DNA of 64,000 nt from Glossina fuscipes (GCF_014805625.2 NW_023998414.1:31258528-31322527), one strand, 5' to 3'; positions 1 through 12,300 are shown, counted from the stretch's first letter. Numbers and translations: made by a program. Notes: generated by a model not told the origin, from the letters alone.

Positions 1-188
1 GTGGGCGCTACGCACTTTTTTTTTTTTTATTCAAGTTATTGAAGGGTTGCAATAACTATTCCAATGCGTAGACCGAGCATATACTTTAACCTGTACGAAC
101 ATAAAGATAACAATGAAATTATATAAATTACATATTAATAACATACTAAGCAAATTCGTCACGTTCACTCGAAATTGTGTCGATCCAT

Positions 189-1080
189 TCACGTTGGACG
201 GTTTCTATGAATAGTTCCATCCTCAATATACATTTTACCAGGCAAACCTTTTTCTGCAGCAATAATATTAGCTTTACTATTATTGACTAAGGCATCTATT
301 ATATCTTGGCGACCTTGTTCCAACGTATTTTTCTTTTTATTTATGTGCAGAGCATCATATGCATTAGAAGGTCGGGAAGCTAAAGTTGTTAATTCCACAA
401 CGTTTAATTCTTTAACTAAAGCGTTGCTTATGGAAGGTAACGTATTATTATCCACTTCAGTAAATGTGATATTATCAACAAGACCAGATATAACAATAAC
501 ACCTTTAGTTGTATGTAATGTCACATTTATCTGACTGTTAACATCAAATAACATATGAACAATTTTCGAATCATTAAGAATATTTTGCAAACGGTTACTG
601 ACTGGTGCTGCCATCGTCAGATTCATTAAGCATTCTGGCTAAATTACGCATAACATTGACAATAATACGTTGGCTATTATCATCGACATCACGTATACTG
701 GCATCAAGTGCATCACCATTTTTATTTTTTCAATTAAATTTTGTGACATCATATTTTCCGATACGTTTCTATTTTGACTCATTCTGATAGTATTCTTCTT
801 TAGAACCATGTTTCACCGTGCTTCGAATCCTTTTGATCCGCATACCTTTACTATTACGGCAAAAGATGAGCGACTCGATTTGAGTTTGTTTGTGTACTCC
901 CTTCACCCCAATGGTTGTCATTTGATCCATAAATCCAAAAAGACCGAGCCTTGTTTCTCGAACCGACGCATATACGGTAAAATTATGGCAACGAGCCAGC
1001 AAACCGGGAATTTTCGCGGGATCTGACTTTGCGTTCCGCCACCTTAACCAACTTGTTAAGTTCGGTTATTGCAGAATCGC
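189..1080 (-). pseudogene. Broken minus-strand reading frame, unrecognised
   Basis: Reading down the minus strand, protein-like open segments follow each other in different frames: roughly 1080 to 769, 779 to 717, 720 to 598 and 626 to 189. Each stops close to where the next opens, which looks like one coding sequence with several frameshifts. The last segment is a 145-codon frame with ordinary amino-acid composition (for example LHTTKGVIVISGLVDNITF). Beyond its stop, at 16-31, the minus strand has AATAAA running into 13 A residues, as at the end of a retrocopy or a poly(A) retroelement. I do not recognise the family. It could be a retroelement gag-like frame, a processed pseudogene, or a real gene with sequence errors; introns seem less likely because the breaks have no splice signals. 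Confidence 0.3.
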
Positions 1081-1492
1081 GACAAATTCGGAGTTTTTAG
1101 CTTGGCTTTCGAGCTGCCTTTTTCAATCTTTTTAGGTGAACAAATACGGAGGCCTTCCCCCAAAAGTTTTAATTTGGGTTGTGGCTTTTTGTTATTTGAA
1201 CATTAATAAACGCAGTAATTTTATTTAATTCACTACTCTTAATTTATCAAAGTTTATTCTGCTTGTTTCTTGTTTGATTTTTCTTGCAGTCGGGGAAACA
1301 CCATATAAGCGAGCCAATAACTAGTTCTAGTTAATAATTACATCTTCACGCCCGAACTTCTCAGAGTAGACTTCTCTATCTTCGAAAACAAAATACAGAC
1401 AGACCTCTCATTCCTGCTCAATTTCTCTCTTCTTCTACCTGTTGCTCTCTATAGCGGCTTGCCGCTACTCTCACAAAAGCAAGCAAAGATCC

Positions 1493-1716
1493 CGCAAAAT
1501 CATACGATTTTTGCCTATTCTTGCAAAAGCAAAAGGAAAAAGGAATACCGCAAAATCACATGATTTTGCCTGTTCTTGTAAGAGCAAAAAAAAAGGGAAT
1601 ACCGCAAAATCATACGATTTTGCCTGTTTTAATGAAAAAAGGAAAAGAGCAAAACAATCATATCCCGCAAGATCATGCGATTTATAAACGGTACCACAAA
1701 ATCACACGATTTTGTC
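1493..1716. repeat. Five-copy quasi-palindrome cluster (CGCAAAATC/GATTTTGC)
   Basis: Five copies of a 20-22 nt inverted-repeat motif, CGCAAAATC followed by a 3-5 nt centre and GATTTTGC, start at 1493, 1549, 1603, 1666 and 1695. The first three are spaced 54-56 nt apart and share a longer A-rich unit between them (AAAAGCAAAA, GGAATACC). The last two are closer and more degenerate. A short inverted repeat GCGGCTTGCCGC-like lies just upstream at 1454-1466. Similar clustered repeats occur in untranslated leaders or LTRs of fly retroelements, but no LTR boundary was found here, so the role is unknown. Confidence 0.7.
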
Positions 1717-1719
1717 TAA

Positions 1720-2480
1720 CGGCATGCCGTTATTGCGGTACTTGCGGTTGACACAGACCGACAGACAACCTACCCAAGGTTTGTTCGCGGCCGTTACAGG
1801 GTTCAGAAAAGTGTTAATTTGGTTTCGGAATAAGATCGATGTCAAATCGAAGGCCAGTGTCAGTCACATAGGCATTTTCTTTCGGTTGTATTAACCTGCA
1901 ATTGCTGCGCTAACGAAAGGATGCGACGTACAAAAACATATGATTTGCGTCCTCGTTGGTCCGCGCAAACAGAAATGGGTCGTCTGCGTATACGAAGCAT
2001 CTGACCACAGTACTTCGCATTCCCACTTCAGCATGTTGTGGATGGCAGATGAGCTCATCCATGACGATGTTTAACAGGATAGAAGAAAGACGATCTGCTT
2101 GTTTGTCCCTGCGGCGTATATAAATTAAACATTTTTATTTAAGATTTTCATAAAAAAGAGATTTTTGTTTTCATTTTAACAATGTTCGTTGTTATTCAAC
2201 AGAAATGCATTCACAAAAAGTAATTATTCTAATTGTGTGTCTTAATTGATACCTTAATTCGATCAGGCGAATTGTTGACTTGGGTATTATGGATGTTTAT
2301 TAAATGGTGACTGCAATAAATGTTTATTTTTAATCGGTCCCCTAACCTAGGAAGCATCTTCTTTCTTACTTGTTTATTGCAGCATCTTATCCATTAATTG
2401 TTTGTCCTTGTACTTGTAATTGGTTGCAGTAACTGATATCTTCTTTGTTGATGAATAGCTTGTTAATGCTAATGCAGTTA
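1720..2480. other. Non-coding stretch, nothing recognised
   Basis: No protein-like frame, RNA gene or clear element boundary. The part to about 2100 is less AT-rich than its surroundings and may belong to the same old element as the palindrome cluster. The rest is ordinary AT-rich sequence. Confidence 0.4.
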
Positions 2481-2765
2481 TTAATACCCGTAATTAGCTA
2501 AATATTGTTGGGTTTTTAATCTGTGTGATGTTAACTTATATACCTCACCGATGTCTGCACCTACGGATCTGTTGGTCTCGCTTAGATTTTGTGCTACATA
2601 TCGAACAAATTTCGCCTGCATATCCATTTTCCTTAGTGCCCTCAATAAGGTATGATCCGATGCTGTATATAGCTTGTGATATTTTAAAGTATGTTCGGGA
2701 CAGAAGACATTGGAGAAGCACCCATCAATCAGGCTGAAGCCAATGCTATTCACTGGCAGTGCCAA
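2481..2765 (-). pseudogene. Reverse transcriptase fragment of a non-LTR retrotransposon
   Basis: A 94-codon open fragment contains a degenerate reverse transcriptase palm region. The segment SDHTLLRALRKMDMQAKFVR resembles the stretch just after catalytic motif A of non-LTR elements of the R2/R4 type (usually ...FDSVSHxxLLRALRxxGxPxxFVRYI). The motif A aspartate itself is not preserved (the equivalent region reads YHKLYTASDH). What follows looks like the beta strands before motif B, with the usual RGVKQGDPLSP replaced. No initiation context or downstream endonuclease domain is visible, so this is a dead fragment. It may be the 3' part of the same insertion as the zinc-finger fragment at 4903-5411, which has the same orientation and lies upstream of it. 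Confidence 0.5.
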
Positions 2766-4902
2766 CAGCCGGCGCGCTACGATTTTATGCAGGGACCTTA
2801 TTAAAATGGTCTTATTAAGCTGGTCTCCACTTTAGCGAATGGATACGAAGAAATTGTTTAAATTTTTAGTGATTCATTGACCTGTTTTATGTATATTTTC
2901 TTAAGATACTTTTTATAGAGTAGGTGTTTTGTTAGCAGCCAGTATGCCAATGTTTCTTATTGGGGTGTGTGGTCCATTATCTCGACATTGTTGACAACGT
3001 TGAAGTTGTGATAATCGAATTTTGGCGGTTTACCTCCCATATATCTTAGCAAATATTTTTGAAAAAATTTTATATATACCAACTTTTCGTACAATATTTA
3101 GGTCGTAACTTGACCTGCGACTTGCGGTGGCTATTGCTTTGTTCTTTCATTTGAAGCTTTGATATTTTATTTTTTGTTACAATATTTATGGCTCTAATCA
3201 TTTCGTCTTTTCCTTTGCTTTGTTAGGAAATTGTACGATATGCTGTTTTTTTTTTTTTTTTTGTGAAAAGCTTTTAAAATACTCTCGGATTTTGTTTGAT
3301 TCAAGAATGTTTTAGTGTAGTGAAAACATAATTAAAAGGTTCGTTTTGATGATTATTTATTAATGAGTACTTTACATCTGACTATCTTACTATCTAACTT
3401 TACTGAAGTGTGGTCAGTAATTTATATTATTACGCTTATTACGCTAACTTAAGCAAAATAGTGGAATTAAACTAGGCTATCACTAAAGTTACATGTAAAG
3501 CTAGATTGCGTTATATTAACTAGGTCATAGCTTGACTAGCAGTATGTGGAAATATGTAGGACAGACATTAACTAGGTTATAGCTACGTTTACATTATGTG
3601 GAAATATAGTAATGTGTGACCTAAGCATAAATGATTATTGGATGGGTAGATGACGATAAATCGATAATGCTACATTAGTTTAGTGCTGCTCTCGAGAGAA
3701 ATTATCCACATATTTTTCTTTAAAAAAAATTCTTGTTTTCGGAAATTCATACCTTGCACGTAAATAAAATTTTTCTCCTCCTTTTATGTATACATCTACA
3801 TATTATATATATATATATATTTATGCGTGTGGTATGACTAAAAGTTATGCTGGCGGTTTAGGGCACTTATCCTTTTCGCACTGGGGTTCGCACAAATATT
3901 GGAATTAAAATATTTGGAAATATTCTGCTCAAGCAATGGCGACATTACCGTACTACTGGCTTGCCGTAATCTGTTTTGTAATCGGGTTTCCATTGCTCTC
4001 ACTAAATGCTAAATGGATATCTATAATAATATTTCACTAAGCCTGTCAACGTAAATCGGGAATGAGTAAGCGGGAATGAGTAAGCCACTTAGATTTCCTT
4101 TGTCCTTGGCTAAACCCATTTTCACTTCAGTCAAGCGTTACAGTTTTCCTGGCCTACCATTACCTGCAGAGCGACTCTTCTATCCCCAAAGCATAAAACA
4201 GAGAACGGGGAATTGTTGTCACCATTTTCCCTATACCTCTCTCTCATTATCGGCGTTGGCCATCTACTAGTAATCACATTCGTGACCTACTGATATAGTT
4301 CTCAATGTGGTACCTACTTCTCACTAGATTAACTAATGCGTATTATGTATAGAACAGAAGAAAAAAAAGTTACAAACATGTGGACTTAGATTTCGGCGTC
4401 CTTCCGAAAAACATTAGTGATAATGTTGAGCCATTTCAGCTTCTCGAAACTTTAATGAAATTACAGTTTCTCATTACTTAAATGAATTTACTCAACTAAA
4501 CAAGCGAATACTTATGATTGTCCATATTGTTAAACCATTTCTACTGCGAACATCTAGTAAACGGAAAGTAATATTTTTTCGTCAATTGCCACATTTAAAT
4601 CCTTCAATGACTCGCTCGTTTAATGGCAATAGTTTACCGCATCACATTTTGTGGTTTTTTTAAAAACTTTCATATGAGGAAATCCATTTTTATTTGCGTA
4701 TAGTTGCCGTTAACGCCGTTAACTGGTAAAAAATACACACACTTTATTACTTGCATTTCCATGCAATTTTTGGTAATCCTTTGTAATTATATGTAAATTT
4801 CTTGTAAATCGATTATGATCACTATTCGGTTTTTCCCAAAAGCATCGAAATTCATTTATCATATTACGGCCTAACACAAATTTTACATAATTTTATTTTC
4901 AT
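2766..4902. other. AT-rich non-coding sequence
   Basis: No supported coding sequence. Contains a 16-T run near 3246, a (TA)n tract near 3803-3821 and repeated short phrases around 3510-3610 (AACTAGGTCATAGCT, AACTAGGTTATAGCT) that look like a decayed local duplication. Confidence 0.4.
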
Positions 4903-5411
4903 TTAATTTGTCGCGAAATAGTCGACAACTACAGTCATAGTTGCCTGCATACATGCTTCATTTATCTGCTCTCCATCTTTGCTTGACATCAGTCCGAGCA
5001 TTGTGCTCATATGAACCCCCACGCCTGTCTTCGTGGTAAAAGTTCTTCCGCATATTCGGCAAGGAATAGGAGAGTCAATCATAGAGGGATTTTGATTATT
5101 ATTATTACAAATGAGGGATTTTGAGTTTTGGATCTCGTTATACACGAGAGGGTTATCGGACGGATTTGACTAGTTTCATGTGAGCAGCCAGGCTGCTCAT
5201 CATCTGCTATTATGTTCTGGCTATTGGGTAGCCTATTTTGTGATCGAGAATTATCAGAACCCCTCGGGATAGGGCTAGATAGAGAGGGAGAAATAGAAGT
5301 TGAAGAGAAAAGTTGGGAGTCTTCGCCAGAGGACGAAGACCTTGTTTGTTCATTATTCTTTTCTTTCTTATTTTTATGAGCCAACTTATTAAAGTTCAAG
5401 GGGGGAGCCAA
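4903..5411 (-). pseudogene. R2-like N-terminal zinc-finger fragment
   Basis: Two overlapping frames on the minus strand make up what looks like the N-terminal part of a non-LTR retrotransposon protein. First comes a Ser/Asn-rich polar leader (5411 to about 5079), then, in a shifted frame, CRICGRTFTTKTGVGVHMS. Elements of the R2 group begin with one to three CCHH fingers of exactly this flavour (CPxCGRxFTTxxGLxxHMxxxH). Here the CxxC pair and first His are present but the second zinc-ligand His is gone, and a frame change separates leader and finger. A host CCHH gene is the alternative, but the frameshift and lost ligand argue for a dead element. Confidence 0.45.
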
Positions 5412-6844
5412 CCTCTACGAACTTTTAAGCTTATCTCGTTCGCCGGCCAATACCGGAAAGTCTCCGCCCCAATTAGATTGACAAAGAAGAACTTCCCTTC
5501 GTGTCAACCGGCCGGCGGGAACCACGAGAAGGTGAGAAATAGGCACATCTATGATCTCCTCATTGCCGTTATTGCTTGGGCATCCACACAATGAGACCCG
5601 CATTTTGGAAGAGAGTCATAGTTAATTCCGCCATGCTCACCCAGGAAGCTGTTGTTTGCCAATGACAATACTGTCAGCTGTTTTTGAACTCACAGCTTCA
5701 CCGGCATTAGTTTTTAGCTGACTACGCATCTGTTCTTAAGAGGGAGGGGGTTTTTGTGTTATCGAGTAATCTCTCTTCATCACTAATCAGCATTGTAAAT
5801 ACGTATCTCATGGCAGGCGAATAATTTTTTTCAAGAGCACAAAGTTTGCCTTTAAACTTGCTTTAGTAGGCCAATGTATACGACATATCGACCCTGTTCC
5901 AGAACACTTCCAATCGCAAATTCATTTTATTTAAGCGCTTTAATAGCATAATTCAATTGTTAAGTTGACATAATGCGTCGTCAAACTGAATGCCTAGTGA
6001 AAAAAATTTTTTAGGTAAAATGTNNNNNNNNNNGGTAAAATGTGGACGCTGCAAAGACTTGACAACGAACTGCTTTTGGAGGTATATATTTTTTAAAAAT
6101 TGAAACATTCAATTTTTTTAGAATTATTATCTAATGTCGTTATGTTATTGCTCTATAACAACAATAACATAGCAACCCAATTTGTATTCGAATTTATTCC
6201 TTTGCTTCCCAATCCGTGTTTTGTATATTGTGGCCGCTTTAATAGGCCTATGTATACGACATATCGACCCTATTTCCTATACCTGCACTGCAACAATTTT
6301 TAATTTGCACTTTGATTGTTTTTTCTTCAATATATGCGTATTAACTTTTTTGTGCCATTTAGGAATTAATTAATCTAATTATTAATATTGTCATAAAATT
6401 GTTGTACATATATTGTTGAATATATATAAAATTGTTAATATTAATGTTGTCATAAAATTGTTATATATATATATTGTTATATATATATATATATATAAAA
6501 TTGTTAATATTTACTTCTTACTTTAATAGCACTGGAAAACACTCGGCGCACTTTGCTTATGAGAACACCCTGTTCGCCTCGTCGACCTTCCAGAGCAAAT
6601 TGCGTTCTGATATTTTTAAGGTGTAAGCTCTCTCAAGCAATATTATATGCAACTGAGTGTAATATACTGATTTAGGAATGAAAGTAATTATTACCTAAAA
6701 AAACTAAATGACGACTGGGGCTAGGAAATTTTTCATAATAAGCAAGTAAATGTTTTATTCTCAAGAACTAATCAATACAATGCGCATGAACATTGTATTC
6801 TCAAATAAGCTCACAAACGGATCTCAAAAATCCAAATCGTCTCG
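5412..6844. other. Non-coding, with assembly gap
   Basis: No supported gene. 6024-6033 is a run of ten N. A TA-rich stretch lies at 6410-6510. The phrase 'ggccaatgtatacgacatatcgaccct' region at about 5870 recurs at about 6240, so this tract contains a diverged internal duplication of a few tens of bases around the gap. Confidence 0.5.
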
Positions 6845-7051
6845 TCAATTTATTCTTATATGTACCAAATAGTTAACAGAATTGAAAACTTTCAATAAAT
6901 CCAGATCTACAAGGGACGTCAAATGCCTATCTCTTCTAATTGCATCAGCGACGTTCAGTGGTAGGCTGGTGGTATTGTCTCCACGACAAAACGCATATTG
7001 AGAATGTGAACTGAGAATAGAAATCGGTCTTAAATCACCCAAAGCATTCAC
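6845..7051 (-). pseudogene. Reverse transcriptase scrap (non-LTR type)
   Basis: A 68-codon minus-strand frame reads LRPISIL, then SQYAFCRGDNTTSLPLNVAD and SLVDLDLLKVFNSVNY. This is the order of non-LTR reverse transcriptase motifs: the RPISLL-type motif, the QYGFRxGxSTTxAL segment and motif A (LDLxKAFDSVNH). Motif A has K-V-F-N in place of K-A-F-D, which loses the catalytic aspartate. The spacing between the first two motifs is too short, so an internal deletion is likely. Most like jockey/R1-type elements. Only a relic. Confidence 0.55.
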
Positions 7052-7375
7052 CGTTATGAAAATAGCTTGCTTCTGTCATCCTTACCGTCACTTGAGATAT
7101 ATTTTTTGGTGTCTCCTTCTTAATTAAGTTAATTAATGGTGCTATCGGTTCGTCCACATTACTCGGTGAGGTAAACTTTAAAGTCCCTAACCGCTGCTCT
7201 ACACACTTCATGTTAATTAAGCTGTGTTAGTGCAACTATAATTATGGTCTTTTTAACCCATTGAGATTTGTTTGCAGAAACCTAAATAATGTCTATCACC
7301 TAATCTCAATATCGGATTCTATAAGGTTTATCAAAAAAATTTTGCTTAATACGCGCGATTTGCCTATGTCGTATT

Positions 7376-8300
7376 TAAACTAACTTTTTATTTTAATATC
7401 AAAAGTAGTATATGGTATGCGTTCGTGCCTCTGATTATTTTCTACAAAAGGGGGCAAATATTTATTTAATACCCTGTGGTTGCGTTCTATACCATCCTCT
7501 CATTCTGTCGTGATGGTAAGGGGCAGAGAATTTTTGCTTTATATGCAACAGCTTGCAGATTTCTTTGATCAGATTTTTGTGGAATTTTGTGCCATTATCT
7601 GATTTCAATATTTTGAAAAGTCCATAATCCATAATTCTCCTACTAATATTTTTGCTATCTTTCCTTGGTCTCTAGAGGGTTTGTTATTATACATTTTGTA
7701 AGATCACATTGCTTAGTTAATATATATCTATATTGATCTATATTGATCTAACGATCTAAGCGATCCTCCAGTGTCAATTGAGATTACTTCAAAACTATTT
7801 GAAAGTGTGTCTGTTATTTCTAATGGTTCTTCGGTAAGTGTAGTTTCGCAGAGAAATGTTTTCCTTTTCTGTCGTTAAGGGGACGCGAATCTACCATTTG
7901 CCTGAAATTATTCTTAGATACCCTTTATTAACTAAAGGAAAGGAAAAAAAAAAACAAAAACAAAGTAAACTGCTTTGTGGTCCTGTTTGCTTTGTCTCTG
8001 TTCTCATTTTATTTGTATCGGCTGGCTGCTCAATCGTAGCAATTTGTTTAATTTCGAAAATTGTCTTCTAGCATTTTCTTTGATGTTTGCGACGATTTTT
8101 TCTGTAGCTTCATATGATCCTGCAATTAACAAGACTGCTGGCAACGGTCTGGCATAGGTCTTTTTAGAGCAGTATCATGCGGTGTGTAGACAATGACACG
8201 ATCGTGAATCATTTCATCACTACAATATCGCTCAGCACTGCGGTTAAGCTTACATGGACTAACATTTTCACGAAAATCTGCAATCCGATCTGTTTGGGTA
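7376..8300 (-). pseudogene. Gypsy-type LTR retrotransposon integrase relic
   Basis: Reading down the minus strand through two or three frame changes gives the core of a retroviral-type integrase. The first catalytic aspartate lies in FEVISIDTGGSLRSLDQYR (codon 7775-7773), followed by CDLTKCIITNPL. The second lies in LFKILKSDNGTKF (codon 7599-7597). The glutamate is in ERNHRVLNKYLPPF (codon 7487-7485). The second D to E spacing is about 36 codons, as in the D,D35E family, and SAPYHH lies between them. Upstream, 8297 to 8165 is open and polar and may be the preceding part of pol. Frameshifts and stops show it is inactive. No LTRs were identified. Confidence 0.7.
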
Positions 8301-8981
8301 GGGGCTGGTTAATTCACTGTTCACCACATTTCGCCGAAAAACAATCCTTTTTTGAGTCGTTTTCACTATGTATTGACTTTTCTTTTTAATTGCTTGACGA
8401 ATGATAAAACAGATATATGCCCAATAATGACTGATAGCTGAACTTTTTGAATGAAATTCATAAACTTTTATGTTTTCAGATCAACGAATTATAAATATTA
8501 CGACCAAGATAATACATGTACACATGTTTCGATTATTAAACCACGAATTGATAAACTAAAGGAAATTTCTTTTTGCTTCCTATAGAATTATAACACTTCG
8601 CAACTATATGTAGGAAATAGAAATTAATGATATCTATATATAAAATTTTTATAGTTTATCAATATAGCCTTCTTTAATGGGATTGGTCAGGCTTCATTTC
8701 TGTGCTAAGGAATTCATAGCGAGCTTCTACGATGTATTGTTTTGGCAAAAAAAAAACGCTCATATATTTTATAGGTTAATTCAGCAAAATTTTACTTTTT
8801 CAAGTTGTGATTTTCAAAAAAAATTTTTTAAGAGATACTTCTGTGCTTAGCCCAATTTACCCAACATACAACAAAATGTTGCTGTGGTTGTTGCAATAAA
8901 GAATCTCAATTTTAGTTTTCTTTATGCAATTTGTTGAAAAGCTAGTACAAGTGGCTGTTGTTTTCAAGAATCCTCTTGGCT
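8301..8981. other. Non-coding, nothing recognised
   Basis: AT-rich sequence without a supported frame. It may include further decayed retroelement sequence upstream of the integrase relic, but no motif could be recognised. Confidence 0.35.
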
Positions 8982-9385
8982 TTAAAGTGTAGTTTGCATC
9001 CAAGCCTGTTGTTCTTCTAGGAGTTTTCTAGAAAATTCTTGTTGTTGCAAAATAAGCATTGTCATTGTTTTCGAACCAAACCATACAGCAACAAATTCTG
9101 TTTTTCGAAATTTTCTAATTTGCAAAAGGAAACATATCCGATTCGATTTATGCATTTTTTGGAACAAAGGCAATTTTTATTGTCGAAAAGTTTACCACTC
9201 ACATGCTTAGACTCTTTTGTTTCATATTCCTCCCCACTATTTCTCTTCATTTTTCTTATATTTTGTGCATAATTACGTGGATTTCGTGTCCTGTTTCTTG
9301 ACTTCGTGTTGTTTTCATCCACTTGTAGGGGTTCCGAATTAACTTCTAAAGTATTGTTATGAGATTCGTTTTTACTAAGATACAT
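8982..9385 (-). pseudogene. Decayed ORF resembling a transposon-associated insect protein
   Basis: A 107-codon minus-strand frame (9385 to 9062) with a frame-shifted continuation to 8982. It contains RTRNPRNYAQNIRKMKRNSG, then a pair of Cys pairs (CLCSKKC) and LENFEKQNLLLYGLV. Many insect genomes carry multi-copy uncharacterised proteins, usually attached to DDE transposases, with the order KRxRNPxxWKxNxxKxxRNSGxEY, then CxCxxKC, then a FWxLGxxxxQNxxxxGLI segment. The order and spacing match, so I read this as a remnant of that N-terminal region. The assignment is from memory of the pattern and is tentative. Confidence 0.35.
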
Positions 9386-12300
9386 TCCATATCACTGAAT
9401 TGTGGATATTTTGGTCAAGAGAAATCGACTTCAAGGTCTTAAAACGATTACTCTATCAGACCTGAACCGCTATCTGAAGATATGACAAAATTACAAATTA
9501 TTTTGCCAAACTTTGTGAACAGACTGACTTATACCACTATCAAAATAAACAGTAATTGTTTTTTATTTACCAACCAAAAAATAAACTCGTTTCATTGAGT
9601 TAATTTTCATGGCATACTGCTAAACTCTTCAGATTATGTTATTTTATTAGGATTTGATATGAAATAACTGATAAATAAAATTTTTAAAATTTTTAACTTA
9701 TACCACTATCAAAATCAAGGGCTCATTTAATTCTGACATTTCTTTGTAATCGTTTCGCCTGAATTTAATCTGAGTTGAATTCCCTATAAATTGTTCTTAA
9801 TCGTCAAGTGCATAAGATATCTTCGCTTGGCGAAGTCGGCAGATAATGCATTGAAAATATTTGTTTGCTTTTAACATTTTAAGGAATTTGTATTTCTAGA
9901 AGATCAACTAATTTAGATTTTCGTCACTGTATATTTACTAAAAGAAATAATGTTGCGCTGCTAGATATATACCACTGATGTTTCATTGATTTCCATAATA
10001 AATATATTACTTAGTACCATGCTAGTCTGACGATGAATTTTATACCGCTATCTTTAAACTGATTAAACAGCTGAATACATTATAAGTCAAAAAGGTAAAT
10101 TAATTCTCGTTCAAAATTCTATCTATATCTATCATCACACGAGAACATTCATGAGTTTATATTACTCTTCGATTAAAACGAAATATTTAATGCAATAAAA
10201 TTTCAGCAAATTTACTTTGCATGGTAACATAGTTTCATTACAAGAAAGGAAAAATACGCCCGGTCGTTTTTGATAATGAATTTTTTTTTTCTGAAAAATC
10301 CCAACGCACGATGTAGGGTATCCTTGATTTGAATTAAATAGAAAACAGAGTTTTTTTCTAATTGTAAATTTTTTATTGTTGTGTGTGGAATACCACATCG
10401 GGCTAATGGTCTCGACGGCTAGCCTATATTGGCACCGTTGAGATGCGAAATTTAATGTAATGGCTCTGCAGTGCTAGTAGTTACAGTTTCTTCTTGCACT
10501 TTTATAATAAGTTTTTTTTTTTTTATTAATTGTAAGAATACAACAAAATATTTTATATTGTTTAAGATTAACAAGAAATAACAGATTAAGCTAAGTTTTT
10601 GTGAATTATTACAATTATAAAATAATAAAATATAAAACCATATTAGATTTAAATAATGGCAAAAGTTTGCTTATAGTCGTATAATTTGAGTAAAGTGGGG
10701 TTGGCGCATATATGCTGAATGCAAAAATTAATACTGCGCCATAAGTGGTGATGGACTCCGCTATGGATTTGCACGTAAGTCTTTATAAATACTAATCACT
10801 TAATATAGAATGGACAAAGCTTTTTTCGAAAATCAAATTAAGAGTAAGTAACGTTCAAATGAGGTAGATATATTAAAAATAGTACGGTCGGTAATTGTTC
10901 CTTTCTGCTATTCCGACATAGAGCTGTTTTATGAAATTGAGTGCATGTGACTCTCTGTTGCGAACTGACGCGTCTAGATTGCCGAAATGTCCGCAACGTA
11001 TATCCTTGATTCTAAATACTACATACTTTTGCAAAAACCTTACTTTTGCCCAAATAAGCAGCGCGACTGCAGCTGAAGACGCCACTTCGTTCTAAAGATG
11101 CTTCCATGACAATAGTCCTACATTTTAGAGATCTCAATACTTAAAAGGCAAGGTAAGCATCGTTCTAAGAGAAAGAAGTATTAATGCAAATCAATTTTCT
11201 TATTAGATTATATGCCCATATAGCGAGACGTACGCTGTTATTGATATAGAAGTTCATGGAGATAAATACGCGTAACGACCGGCAATGAGCTCGCTATCAT
11301 TGGGACTTTTTCAAATGACATCGTCTGTGGGGTACCTTTAGATACTTCTCTTTCTGTGTAATTGGAAAATATGAGGGTTGCCAAAAAAGCATTTAAAATA
11401 AGGAAGTAAAGCATACTCGTTTCTTTTAGTTTGTCTTTATTTTTCTATGCACACTTCTTATAATTTTATAAATTTCCTCCAACGATGCAAAATAATTATC
11501 AACGAAAGAAACGACGAAGGGACAAATTTAAGTCGCTCCATCTGCAATTCGTAAATTTTCATTATGACAACCGCTGAAATGTGAACTGGCGCATTTTGCT
11601 AATGAAACCAATTTTTTTTTCTGCAAAAGTAAAAGTTTTTCCGCATTTTCTGTCTTCAGGTTGACAAATAATTAGTTCTCGTAAGCGTATTTTCTTTCTG
11701 ACAGCTGTATACCCGATTTTTTGCGCTTTCACAAAAACATTCACATGAACCCGCTCATACAATTGTCAAATAGCAACCACACGTCTAAAATGGGTACATT
11801 TTGAAGAGAAATGGTTGCCCAAACATATGTCAAAACTTTAACAAGAGCTGCTATCCTCAATTCGGATACTTCAACAACAGTATGCTGTGTAAAGCTGCCT
11901 GCCATATTCAGTTTAGGTGGAATCGTTGGAATGCCTAGTAAAATTTGGCTGGTTGTATAATTTTGACGTGCACAAGCCGTTATATCAAACGGCACTGCAA
12001 AATTTACACTTGTATTAGCGGATGGACTCTGCAGATATGTAACGCTTAAAAGATAACAAGCCCATGAATCGTCATCAGTCATATTAAGTTTTTGCGGATA
12101 TATATGTAACACTCAGAAGAACTTAAGACGAACTTACTATAACCGTGTTTTATTTTCTTGTTTCACTACTCCTTCAAACCTTGTGCCACGATTGGGTCCG
12201 CCGTGTAAAATTCTCTATTTTACAAGTCACAAGCGTATCGATGCTCTTACGGTTTTATTCTTATGGTTTCACTTTTTTATCATTAGTTTCTTTTCCTACT

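Noticed and set aside
5415..5603. 62-codon minus-strand frame upstream of the zinc-finger relic
   Set aside because: Could be element leader sequence, but there is no recognisable motif; not reported as coding.
11741..12112. 123-codon minus-strand open frame
   Set aside because: No family resemblance, splice context or biased composition. Kept only as part of a non-coding stretch.
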